Origin: an uncultured Sphaerochaeta sp.
GTDB taxonomy: Bacteria; Spirochaetota; Spirochaetia; Sphaerochaetales; Sphaerochaetaceae
Direction of reading: 5' to 3'
DNA: 64,000 nt
Assembly: GCF_963677315.1 (NCBI RefSeq)
Contig: NZ_OY781939.1
Span: 2,046,001 to 2,110,000, forward strand
Shown piece after piece: positions 54,062-62,108 of the stretch (positions are counted from its first letter, which is position 1; every line of letters begins with the position of its first letter). The position numbers were made by a program, and so were the translations under genes. Below the pieces are notes generated by a model. The model worked only from the letters and a program-made list of their open reading frames with translations, had not been told where the DNA came from and did not search any database.

Positions 54062-55258
54062 TTATGAACCAAGCATGCTGAGAAGAATGGGGAAAATGAC
54101 AACATTTCCGATGGAGGCTCCTAGGCTGGTGTAGAGGAAGACAAGGAGGGTGTGCAATACACGGTTTCGATACCACCCTCTGAAGGATGCTGCATCCTCT
54201 CCCAGTTGCTCAAAATCACGAACCTTTGGCTTTCTGAGTGTTGCTTCCATCAATCCGCTCACCATTCCAACCCCAATCCCAGGATGGAGGCTTGTTAGGG
54301 GGGCTGACAATATACTCACCAATGTGTTGAGGGGATGGGCTAGAGCCAGGATGGCACCAATGGCGGTGAAGCTCATGTTCACTGCAAGCCAGTACCCAAA
54401 CATCTTGATCCCTTCACTCTGGCCGAGGTTGAAGAAACCATACAAGAGGATTCCCACGATAAGGATGGGAAAGCCCCAGGAAAAAATCTTTCCGGCTTTG
54501 CCACCCTTTGGGGTGGTGCTGATGTCTGAAAGGTCGGTACCGATGGTGCCCTCTTCGATTGCCTTGATCGTCCTGATGATACCACCTTGGTGACCTGCAC
54601 CAATGACGGCAAGCTTTTTATTACCAGGGGAGAGGAAGATACTGGTTGCCAGATAACGGTCGCGCTCGTCAATGAGCACTTCCTTGACCGAGGGTAGTTC
54701 CTTGGCCATCTCATCCATCATGCCTTGCATGACATCGGCTTTTTTGAGGGACTCCAGTTCCTCCTCTGAAATCTTTTCATTACTGAAAGCGGCACTGATG
54801 ATGGTGGCAATGAGTTTTGCCTTGTTCCAGAGGTTGGACTTTCTCCATGCCCTGCTGAACGTGACCTGGATTTCCCGGTCACAGAGTGAGTAGGGGATCT
54901 CTTTTTCCTTGGCCAGTCTGGCTGCACTGAGGATTTCTTCTCCGGGGGCACTCCCTGATTGGTCTCCCATCCTCTTCTGGAAGGAGGAGAGAGCCATATT
55001 TGCAAGCAAGAGGAACCCCTTATTTTCTTTGAGGACCTTCTTGATGTCCATATCTGACCAAGAGGATTTCTCCTCCCTGTTTTTCATCCGTCCATCGTCA
55101 AGTTCAAGGCAGATATGGTCAGGTTGCTCACTCTCAATGAGCAGTGCAACTTCATCAACACTCTCTTTGGATACATGGGCTGTGCCCACAAGGAGAATCT
55201 CTCTTCCATCGTTGAGTGTAAGTCGGTGGAAGGTATCACTCATTTTTTCATCAGTCAT
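54062..55258 (-). CDS. TraB-family membrane protein
   Basis: 398 residues. The N-terminal half is the TraB/GumN-like domain with LVGTAHVSKESVDEV and the conserved Glu/His pattern; GAGHQGGI near 235 is the second signature. The C-terminal half has 4-5 hydrophobic helices (from FPILIVGILLYGFF). The family is named after a plasmid pheromone-shutdown protein; a protease-like fold is suspected, but the activity in bacteria is not known. The start at 55258 is supported by a promoter whose -10 ends 7 bp upstream; ATG 55243 is an alternative. Divergent from the LysO-like gene. Confidence 0.85.
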   Translation of the reverse strand: MTDEKMSDTFHRLTLNDGREILLVGTAHVSKESVDEVALLIESEQPDHICLELDDGRMKNREEKSSWSDMDIKKVLKENKGFLLLANMALSSFQKRMGDQSGSAPGEEILSAARLAKEKEIPYSLCDREIQVTFSRAWRKSNLWNKAKLIATIISAAFSNEKISEEELESLKKADVMQGMMDEMAKELPSVKEVLIDERDRYLATSIFLSPGNKKLAVIGAGHQGGIIRTIKAIEEGTIGTDLSDISTTPKGGKAGKIFSWGFPILIVGILLYGFFNLGQSEGIKMFGYWLAVNMSFTAIGAILALAHPLNTLVSILSAPLTSLHPGIGVGMVSGLMEATLRKPKVRDFEQLGEDAASFRGWYRNRVLHTLLVFLYTSLGASIGNVVIFPILLSMLGS

Positions 55259-55265
55259 GCAGTCA

Positions 55266-55294
55266 ACTATACTGAAGGAAGAGCGGAGAAACAA
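55266..55294 (-). promoter_or_regulatory. TraB-gene promoter, leaderless geometry
   Basis: Minus strand: TTGTTT (55289-55294), 17 bp, TATAGT (55266-55271), 7 bp, ATG. Confidence 0.5.
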
Positions 55295-55300
55295 GGGAAT

Positions 55301-55329
55301 TTGACAGTCATGTGTGATTGATATACTGT
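55301..55329 (+). promoter_or_regulatory. LysO-gene promoter, leaderless geometry
   Basis: TTGACA (55301-55306), 17 bp, TACTGT (55324-55329), 8 bp, ATG at 55338. A TATACT overlaps 2 bp to the left with a 15 bp spacer; either way the leader is at most a few nucleotides. Confidence 0.6.
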
Positions 55330-55337
55330 TTGTCCAC

Positions 55338-56282
55338 ATGGAAACACTTCTCTATCTGGCGAAACTCGCCCTTGCATTAGTTCTCGGAATGGGTTCTGCA
55401 CATCTTTTGGGCAAGGAGCGGTTTACCCATGTCTCTGCGTATGCACAGATGTTCTTGGTTTGGCTTCTGTTGTTTTTCATGGGGGTGAACACTGGAGGAA
55501 TCGAAGGGATTACCTCACAGTTTGGGACCATTGGCATTACTGCGTTGCTTATCACCCTTTTTGGAGTGGCCGGTACCATTCTAGTTGCTCTGCTTTTTTC
55601 CTTCATCCTGACACCCTCCTTGCGTTCTGAACATATTGCCATTGCAAAGAGGAAGGAGCAGAGTCTCATCAGAAGACTGTATGATATTATCAAGGAACCT
55701 CTGCTCTTGGTTTCCATTGTAATCCTTGGATTGGTATTGAGACTGGGGACGAATGCCTTCTCCTGGTTTGACAGTTCCCTGGTTACCTACCTGCTCTATG
55801 TGCTGTTGTTTTTTGTTGGTATGGGGATGGTTCATCGAAAGATAAGCTTCAAAGGGGTGTTTGCTGATAGAAGCCTGTTTTTCCTCCCTCTCTACACCAT
55901 ACTCGGCACCTATGTAGGAGCCTTTGGTGTTTTCCTTTTCACTCCCTATACCCTCTCCCAAGTTATAGGGATGCTTAGTGGTTTTGGGTGGTACTCTCTC
56001 TCCGGTATCCTGATCACCGATCTGGGGTATCCGGTTCTTGGTTCCATCTCATTCCTGTCCAATCTGCTGAGAGAGAGTTTCTCATTTTTCCTCATTCCTC
56101 TGTTTGGAAGGTTGGGAAGGAGGTATTACTATCCTGCAGTCTGCACTGCCGGTGCAACCAGTATGGATGTCACCTTGGTCTTGCTTTCTTCTCACTTTGG
56201 GACACGTACCATGGTAGGTTCGATCTATCATGGAGTGATCATGAGCTTGGTAGCTCCGCTTCTCATTCCTCTCTTTTTCTAA
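55338..56282 (+). CDS. LysO/YbjE-family (DUF340) amino acid exporter
   Basis: 314 residues, about eight hydrophobic helices arranged as two halves. FMGVNTGG in helix 3, WYSLSGILITDLGYPVLGSISFLSNLLRE and CTAGATSMDVTLV fit the LysO lysine-exporter family of E. coli YbjE. Lysine is therefore the likely substrate, by family only. The ATG at 55338 is chosen over 55314 because the latter precedes the promoter -10. The stop overlaps the convergent hypothetical gene by 4 bp. Confidence 0.82.
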   Translation: METLLYLAKLALALVLGMGSAHLLGKERFTHVSAYAQMFLVWLLLFFMGVNTGGIEGITSQFGTIGITALLITLFGVAGTILVALLFSFILTPSLRSEHIAIAKRKEQSLIRRLYDIIKEPLLLVSIVILGLVLRLGTNAFSWFDSSLVTYLLYVLLFFVGMGMVHRKISFKGVFADRSLFFLPLYTILGTYVGAFGVFLFTPYTLSQVIGMLSGFGWYSLSGILITDLGYPVLGSISFLSNLLRESFSFFLIPLFGRLGRRYYYPAVCTAGATSMDVTLVLLSSHFGTRTMVGSIYHGVIMSLVAPLLIPLFF

Positions 56283-56707
56283 CGCTGCGTCCAGAGCTGG
56301 GCAATGATGGTAAGAGGGTTCTCTTTCAGAAGCCTAAGGTAGATGACAGGTGGACCATCAAAGAGGTTTTCGATTGCTGAGGATAAGGAGGCAATGGAAG
56401 AAGGGGGAGAGAGCTGGGTGAATGTATAGCTTCCTTCTTCCAGATAGAAAGGAGCCTCTACCTTTGGCAGGGCGAGCCCTTTCTCAACAGCCTCTCGTGT
56501 TGCCTCATCGGGACTCTCCTGTACCCCAGCAAAGAGCAGGGAGAGGGCGGAAGAGAGAGCAAGGCATCCTTCACTGCCTACTGGTTGAGCATCGAGATGG
56601 GTGAGCATTTGTTGATAAGCATCCTCCGCATCAGAGGCAGAGAATGGAGCTGTTTGATAGGGAATCGCCTGGTTGAGGTGTAAAATCATGGACTTGCTTT
56701 GTTGCAT
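56279..56707 (-). CDS. Hypothetical protein
   Basis: 142 residues with no domain I recognise. The body (LSSALSLLFAGVQESPDEATREAVEKGLALP) is helical with a Pro/Ser-rich end. The open frame runs further to 57163 but overlaps the YgjP-like gene, where it is antisense. The ATG at 56707 has a promoter 7 bp upstream; 56689 is an alternative. A real gene is likely from its promoter and from filling the gap exactly, but no homology supports it. Confidence 0.55.
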   Translation of the reverse strand: MQQSKSMILHLNQAIPYQTAPFSASDAEDAYQQMLTHLDAQPVGSEGCLALSSALSLLFAGVQESPDEATREAVEKGLALPKVEAPFYLEEGSYTFTQLSPPSSIASLSSAIENLFDGPPVIYLRLLKENPLTIIAQLWTQR

Positions 56708-56714
56708 GAGAGAT

Positions 56715-56743
56715 ACTGTAGCAGAATGAAAACAGACGGTAAA
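56715..56743 (-). promoter_or_regulatory. Promoter of the hypothetical gene, leaderless geometry
   Basis: Minus strand: TTTACC (56738-56743), 17 bp, TACAGT (56715-56720), 7 bp, ATG at 56707. The hexamer overlaps the mirror-image plus-strand TACTGT (56714-56719), which ends 6 bp before the YgjP-like ATG. Confidence 0.45.
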
Positions 56744-57427
56744 GTAGAAAACATACCATACACCCTTCTCTATAGAAGAGGGATTCGACATATAACGGTT
56801 CGGGTCAAGGCAGATGGGAAGGTGAAGGTAAGTGCCCCTTACGGAATATCGAAGGTTGCCGTAGAGAGGGTGATTCTCAGCAATAAGGAAAAACTGCTTC
56901 ATACAATCAATAAACAGCAACAGGCACTGCATACCTATGAGACTGGAGAGTTGTTTCCCTATGAAGGAAAACACTACACACTTATATTGGAGCCTGGATT
57001 GCATGCCGCAATTACGGTACATGATTCCTCTTTGATCGTGACCTATGATCCAAAAAAGCCCTTGGACTCCCTTTCTGTCTGCCGCCTGATCAAGGAACAC
57101 TATCGGGAAGAGGCACGCAAGAGGCTGACTCCCCTGATTTCCTATTGGGCAGATATCCTGCATCTCCCCATTCCTCCCTTTTCGGTACGCGATTCAAAAA
57201 GTCGATGGGGTAGCTGCTCAGCAAAAGGCAGGCTGAATTTTTCCCTGCGATGCCAAGCCCTAAGCGAGAAGCAACTCTCCTACTTGGTACTGCATGAAAT
57301 GGCTCACTTGGTACATTTCAATCATTCAAAAGAGTTCCATTCCCTGCTTCTGCATTATATGAACGACTACAAACAGGTACAGCGAACCATATTTTCCATG
57401 CAAAGGGAGACCCAGCTCTGCCTTTGA
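56726..57427 (+). CDS. YgjP-like (DUF45, M48-related) metallopeptidase
   Basis: 233 residues. The zinc motif HEMAHLVHFNHSKEF near 190-204 (HExxH plus the downstream His) and the family signature SKSRWGSCSAKGRLNFSLR just before it place it in the YgjP/DUF45 group of cytosolic metallopeptidases of unknown substrate. The ATG at 56726 has TACTGT 6 bp upstream but only a weak -35. An ATG at 56699 is in frame but overlaps that element. Confidence 0.85.
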   Translation: MKTDGKVENIPYTLLYRRGIRHITVRVKADGKVKVSAPYGISKVAVERVILSNKEKLLHTINKQQQALHTYETGELFPYEGKHYTLILEPGLHAAITVHDSSLIVTYDPKKPLDSLSVCRLIKEHYREEARKRLTPLISYWADILHLPIPPFSVRDSKSRWGSCSAKGRLNFSLRCQALSEKQLSYLVLHEMAHLVHFNHSKEFHSLLLHYMNDYKQVQRTIFSMQRETQLCL

Positions 57428-57526
57428 TTCCCGAGTGAGTGCAGGGATTGCCCTAGGGCATTGATGTCTTTCATTCACAAATTTGGTATAATTGTGTATC
57501 TTTGTATGAAGAGGAGATTCAATACT

Positions 57527-58735
57527 ATGAAACCTGATGTACTTGCAGATGGTGTCTACCGTGTGGCCGCAAAGGTTGGCAGTCGGGACCTATTTGAGGG
57601 AATATGGCCTATCCCTGATGGAGTGATGCTGAACTCTTATGTGGTGAAAGGCAGTGAGAAACGTGTTCTGGTCGATTTGGTCAAGGATTGGGATGGAGCG
57701 CTGAAAGCTGTTGGTGATCAGCTGGAGAGTCTTTCCCTCGGAGAAGGGAATCTGGACTACATCATCATCAATCATATGGAACCAGATCACACTGGTGCAA
57801 TGGCTGAAATCGTCAAGCACTATCCTGATGTAGAAATCCTCTGCAGCGCAAAAGCTGTTCCCCTGATAAAGCATTTCTATAAGATTGAGAAGAATGTACG
57901 AGCAGTAAGTGACGGGGAGACCCTTGACCTTGGGGGGAAGACCCTCAAGTTTTTCATGACCCCGAACATCCACTGGCCTGAAACCATGATGACATATCTG
58001 GAGGAGGAAGGGATCCTCTTCAGTTGTGATGCCTTTGGTTCCTTTGGTCGCTATGAACACTGTTTTGATGATGAATTGAGCGATGAAGAGAAGGAAAAAA
58101 TTGCTAGTGAAACAGAGCGCTACTATGCAAACATCGTCTCTTCCTTCTCATCCTTTGTAATTCGTGGAATTGCCAAGCTTGATGGGCTTTCCATCAAGAT
58201 GGTTGCACCGAGCCATGGGGTTGTATGGCGCTCAGAACCTGAGAAGATTATCGAGTGGTACAAGACCCTGGCAACCTATATGCAAGGTCCCAGAGAGAAA
58301 GAGGTAGCGGTAGTCTGGTCGAGTATGTATGGGAACACCCAGGCCTTACTCTCTTCAATTGTCGATGGCCTGAAGAGTGAGGGCATTCCTGTCCATGTTC
58401 TGCAGGTTCCCCAGAACCATGAGTCCTTTGTCCTGGAGAAAGTATGGAGGAGTGAAGGCTTGGTCATCGGTATGCCTACCTACGAATACAAGATGTTCCC
58501 CCCGATGTACCATGTTCTGGATATTCTTGAAAGAAGCCATGTACAGGGGAGGAAAACGTTGCGCTTTGGATCCTTTGGATGGTCTGGTGGCGCACAAAAG
58601 CAGTTTGATGAATTCTCTTCGGCCATGAAGCTTGACTGCCGTGGTGTGGTTGAATACCAAGGATCTCCTACTGAGGAAGACAAGCAGAAGGCCTATGATC
58701 TGGCAAAGGCATTAGCCAGGGATATAAAGGGCTGA
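57527..58735 (+). CDS. Flavodiiron protein (FprA-type A flavoprotein)
   Basis: 402 residues. The N-terminal metallo-beta-lactamase-like diiron domain has NHMEPDHTGAM (HxExDH) near 80-90, FSCDAFGSFG and PSHGVVW. The C-terminal flavodoxin domain (about 255-400) opens with VVWSSMYGNTQALLSS and binds FMN. Such proteins reduce oxygen or nitric oxide to water or N2O, protecting anaerobes. AGGAG is 10 bp before the ATG and TATAAT lies about 35 bp further up (57489 region). Upstream in-frame ATGs lack support. Confidence 0.94.
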   Translation: MKPDVLADGVYRVAAKVGSRDLFEGIWPIPDGVMLNSYVVKGSEKRVLVDLVKDWDGALKAVGDQLESLSLGEGNLDYIIINHMEPDHTGAMAEIVKHYPDVEILCSAKAVPLIKHFYKIEKNVRAVSDGETLDLGGKTLKFFMTPNIHWPETMMTYLEEEGILFSCDAFGSFGRYEHCFDDELSDEEKEKIASETERYYANIVSSFSSFVIRGIAKLDGLSIKMVAPSHGVVWRSEPEKIIEWYKTLATYMQGPREKEVAVVWSSMYGNTQALLSSIVDGLKSEGIPVHVLQVPQNHESFVLEKVWRSEGLVIGMPTYEYKMFPPMYHVLDILERSHVQGRKTLRFGSFGWSGGAQKQFDEFSSAMKLDCRGVVEYQGSPTEEDKQKAYDLAKALARDIKG

Positions 58736-58749
58736 CCTGCAACCATACG

Positions 58750-58790
58750 AGAAAAGGTTGTTTCCTCAAGAACGAGAGACAACCTTTTCT
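58750..58790 (+). terminator. Terminator-like hairpin after the flavodiiron gene
   Basis: 12 bp perfect stem AGAAAAGGTTGT/ACAACCTTTTCT with a 17 nt loop. The T-run lies within the stem's own TTTTC and after it is poor. Confidence 0.65.
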
Positions 58791-58848
58791 TGTACTGTGA
58801 TGCTCCTTCCTGTACGCTATGAACAGATACTTTTTGTTTGGGGTTCAT

Positions 58849-61395
58849 ATGCGTATAAAAATCTCTTCTCTTTGCATTATCAGTCTATTGGTTCTGTTTG
58901 TTAGTATTTCATGCAAGCAAGATATTCCTCTTTCTCCAGATCCACTCGCATTCTCCCAAGACGGAGGAACCTATTACCAGAAGGTGAGTATCTCCATTAC
59001 CAGTAATCATGCTTCAGCAATTTACTACACGACCGATGGTTCTACCCCTACAAAAGAAAGCCCACGGTATCAGGATCCCATTGAGCTGAACACAACCACC
59101 CGTCTCTCAGCAATCGCTCTTGATACCAATGGAGCGGTGAAGCATCAGAAGGTTTCTGATTATATAATTCCTTCCAAACCACTTTCTCATCCCTATCTGG
59201 ATGTCCCGGAACGGACCATCTACCACGTCTCTCCGCTCTATGAGTACAGCAAGGATGGTGGAGCTTCTTGGCTCTCCTGTGAAGGACCGTCCCAAACATT
59301 GGAAACTATTAAGGCGGGAGACCATGTATGGGTACGCCACCAAATTGTATCGACAGATCTTCACGACCTTGGAAAAGTCCTGAGCACCGATGGGTATGAT
59401 TTGGTAGCAGGACAGGCATATGTAGCACAGTTTGATGGTACTGCTATCAATGAACAAGATACAGGAGTTCTGGATGTAGATTTTTCTGACTTTACTGGAA
59501 CCATTGTAATTCCTACTCTCATAAACAAGGGTACCCAAGATTTTTATGGATCCATCGACATGGATTTCTATGCATCAGAAGACCCGGTGATTACAGAGGA
59601 TGATCATCTGTTTCTCTCTGTCACTACCAATGAATTTCCACTAGCGGCAGGTGCTACCTATGGTGCATCAATAGATGGTTCTCCGCCGACGGATGCCTCC
59701 TGGTTTATGAGTTTAGTTGACTTTTCTACAATCTCCTACAATACCTCTCTGGAACTGGAGGGGCACTACTACATCGGGTATCGTATAGCAGAGGAACAAG
59801 AGTTGCTCGTGCAGAATAATTGGACACCACCTCAGAGTGTGGATTCCATCTATTTCACTGCTGAAGAGGATGAAGAAATTAGAGGGGCTTTCAAAATTGT
59901 GAACTCTTGGGGAGTTGGTAACAGTTGGGAGCATATTCCTGACGGATCGTACTACCTTCCTTTCGATGCAGCTGTTCGGCTCAAATTGCAAGTCTACTAC
60001 ACATTGAACAACCCAGAGGAGGTCTACCATCCTTCTCTGCTTGCTTCATTCCAGATTGCACATCAAGATCGCTCTTCTTGTCTTGTCTCAGTTGGGATTG
60101 GAGATCCAGAGCACCCAATCATGGAAAAACGATTACAATCCATCTTTCTGAATCTTGAAAAGGAATCATTGGTTGCCGGTACGCAAAATCCATATCCGGA
60201 ACACCCCATCGTGATGGATATCAGTGAATTTGCCCCCTATCTCGATATGCACGATGTCTTTCTTCGCATAGTTAACACCAGTGATATCACTCATCCTGCA
60301 ACTGTCTCATCGTTTTCCATTGAGCTCTATGATGAGTACGAAGGCCCTGATTCTCCATCTGTTCAAACACTGGATGTGGAAGATGCCCCGCTTGGCACCG
60401 TTGAAAGTGGGGAGATGGAAACCTATATGATAGAGACAGCAGGGGTCTTGGATACGTATCAGCTATCCATTGCACAAGATAGGGAGAGAACCTTACAGGC
60501 ATCGTCTTTCCATGTAGAGGAACGCTCACTCACCGAGGAAGAGATTACACAGCTCCTTGATATGCAGAGGCAAGAGACAATACCTCAGGAGAGGTCTTTA
60601 GGCGGTCAGATACGGGCAACAGGATTGGATCCTATGAGCGAATCTCAGATTCGGAGTTTGAAAACAATTGCTTCCCTGGGCTCCCTCTACCACAAGACAC
60701 TCCCCTCTGAGATGGATCTAAGTAACACCCAGTACTTTCCTCCCATTGGTAATCAAGGACCAAAGGGTTCTTGTTCAGCATTTTCTAATGCTTACTACAT
60801 TCACACCTATAATGAAGCACGGGAACACGGGTGGAATCTCTCTAATGCAGAGTGGGATAATGCATTAGGCAGTCCTTCTGCGTCGTACTTGGATAAGATT
60901 ATGAGTCCTGATTTCACGTATCACCTGGCCTCGATTGGTCCGGGATCGAACCACGTTTCAGTGATATCCATTATCGACAGGCTAGGCTCTGCTACATGGA
61001 GGGAGATGCCATACGAAAATGTGGATGATATTGTGAAAGATTCCTATACGTATCCATGGCCTAGTGAGGATGCTTTTCGTGAGGCAGCCCTCTATCGATC
61101 CCAAAGGCCAAACAAGAACTATTTTGACGAAAATTCAGTAGGCTTTATCGAGCTTGATAGCACTGCCAAAATTGAAGTGTTACAACATCTCATTGCTTCT
61201 GGGTATTGTCTCAGCACGAGTATTTGGTCAGAGGGATTCTTCGATGGAAAGGACTCCTGGATGGATGGGAAGGATGTCATATCCCTTGACGGGGCCTCAG
61301 AAGAAGAGATTATAAAATTTAAGAATATAGCTGATCATGCCCAAACAATTGTAGGGTATCAGATGGGGGATGCTTGGGATCCTGAAAACCCCTAA
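58849..61395 (+). CDS. Lipoprotein with CHB_HEX repeat and truncated papain-fold domain
   Basis: 848 residues. The signal peptide runs to a spirochaetal-type lipobox SISC (Cys 22). Next comes a chitobiase/hexosaminidase C-terminal-like module (about 33-105, AIYYTTDGSTPTKES). The middle is beta-rich and unassigned (about 110-600). A C1 peptidase domain begins near 625: IGNQGPKGSCSAFS with nucleophile Cys 642, and DHAQTIVGYQ with the active-site His at 830. The protein ends 18 residues later, before the NSWG segment that supplies the Asn. ATG 58819 is in frame, but a TTGTAC-N17-TACGCT promoter candidate ends there. The tail overlaps the peptidase C26 gene by 4 bp. Confidence 0.8.
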   Translation: MRIKISSLCIISLLVLFVSISCKQDIPLSPDPLAFSQDGGTYYQKVSISITSNHASAIYYTTDGSTPTKESPRYQDPIELNTTTRLSAIALDTNGAVKHQKVSDYIIPSKPLSHPYLDVPERTIYHVSPLYEYSKDGGASWLSCEGPSQTLETIKAGDHVWVRHQIVSTDLHDLGKVLSTDGYDLVAGQAYVAQFDGTAINEQDTGVLDVDFSDFTGTIVIPTLINKGTQDFYGSIDMDFYASEDPVITEDDHLFLSVTTNEFPLAAGATYGASIDGSPPTDASWFMSLVDFSTISYNTSLELEGHYYIGYRIAEEQELLVQNNWTPPQSVDSIYFTAEEDEEIRGAFKIVNSWGVGNSWEHIPDGSYYLPFDAAVRLKLQVYYTLNNPEEVYHPSLLASFQIAHQDRSSCLVSVGIGDPEHPIMEKRLQSIFLNLEKESLVAGTQNPYPEHPIVMDISEFAPYLDMHDVFLRIVNTSDITHPATVSSFSIELYDEYEGPDSPSVQTLDVEDAPLGTVESGEMETYMIETAGVLDTYQLSIAQDRERTLQASSFHVEERSLTEEEITQLLDMQRQETIPQERSLGGQIRATGLDPMSESQIRSLKTIASLGSLYHKTLPSEMDLSNTQYFPPIGNQGPKGSCSAFSNAYYIHTYNEAREHGWNLSNAEWDNALGSPSASYLDKIMSPDFTYHLASIGPGSNHVSVISIIDRLGSATWREMPYENVDDIVKDSYTYPWPSEDAFREAALYRSQRPNKNYFDENSVGFIELDSTAKIEVLQHLIASGYCLSTSIWSEGFFDGKDSWMDGKDVISLDGASEEEIIKFKNIADHAQTIVGYQMGDAWDPENP

Positions 61396-62108
61396 TGGGT
61401 CGTGGCTTCAACAAACGCATTGAAGAGGGGAAGCATCTCATCTCCCATGCTCTCAGGATGCCATTGCACCCCTAGAATCCAATTGTCACTGGTAGTCTCT
61501 ATAGCTTCAATGCAACCATCGCTGCTTCTTGCGGTACACTGAAAAACAGGGGCGACCTCGTCAATGCATTGGTGGTGAAGACTGTTGACCCCGACCTTGC
61601 CGCTTCCCAGGATGGATGCAAGCTTCGTGTTTTCCTGGATTGTGACCGGGTGACTTACTTTATCAAAGTGTTTTAGATCTGGATGGACTATGTCGTGGTG
61701 CTCTCTCAGCATATAGTCCTGAAAGAGGGTGCCTCCCTCAGCTACGTTGATCAACTGAGTTCCCCTGCAGATACCAAGAATCGGTATGCCTTTTCTTTTT
61801 GCAGCATGGTAGAGAGTAATCTGGAATGTATCACTTTCTTCATCACTTTTCCCACAGGAAGGATGGCGCTTTTGGTGATACAATGATGGCTCAATATCCG
61901 GTCCTCCTGGTAGTAAAAGACCATCACAGTGGGACATTAGGGTATCAATATCGGTTTTTGTGTGGGGAATAAGAATGACGGAAGCACCGCTCTGCTCAAG
62001 CTTTGAGACATACCCTTCATTGGTAAAAATCCTCCGAAGGGTAGGAAATGCAGATGTAGGCGGAGCCTGGTCATAGGTCCCGCCTATCGCTATGATCGGC
62101 CTGCTCAT
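61392..62108 (-). CDS. Gamma-glutamyl-GABA hydrolase-like peptidase C26
   Basis: 238-residue class I glutamine amidotransferase-like hydrolase. Nucleophile Cys in GICRGTQLINV near 116, His-x-Glu in LGVQWHPESM near 217, and the GGPDIEPSLY oxyanion segment. PuuD-type enzymes hydrolyse gamma-glutamyl amides. Its start overlaps the pepD stop by 4 bp, so it belongs to the nagA-pepD unit, which suggests a role in salvage of peptide or amino sugar material. Confidence 0.9.
   Translation of the reverse strand: MSRPIIAIGGTYDQAPPTSAFPTLRRIFTNEGYVSKLEQSGASVILIPHTKTDIDTLMSHCDGLLLPGGPDIEPSLYHQKRHPSCGKSDEESDTFQITLYHAAKRKGIPILGICRGTQLINVAEGGTLFQDYMLREHHDIVHPDLKHFDKVSHPVTIQENTKLASILGSGKVGVNSLHHQCIDEVAPVFQCTARSSDGCIEAIETTSDNWILGVQWHPESMGDEMLPLFNAFVEATTH

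Noticed and set aside
56708..57163. N-terminal extension of the hypothetical minus-strand protein
   Set aside because: Antisense to the YgjP-like gene, whose zinc motif and signature are clear; the promoter lies at 56715-56743.
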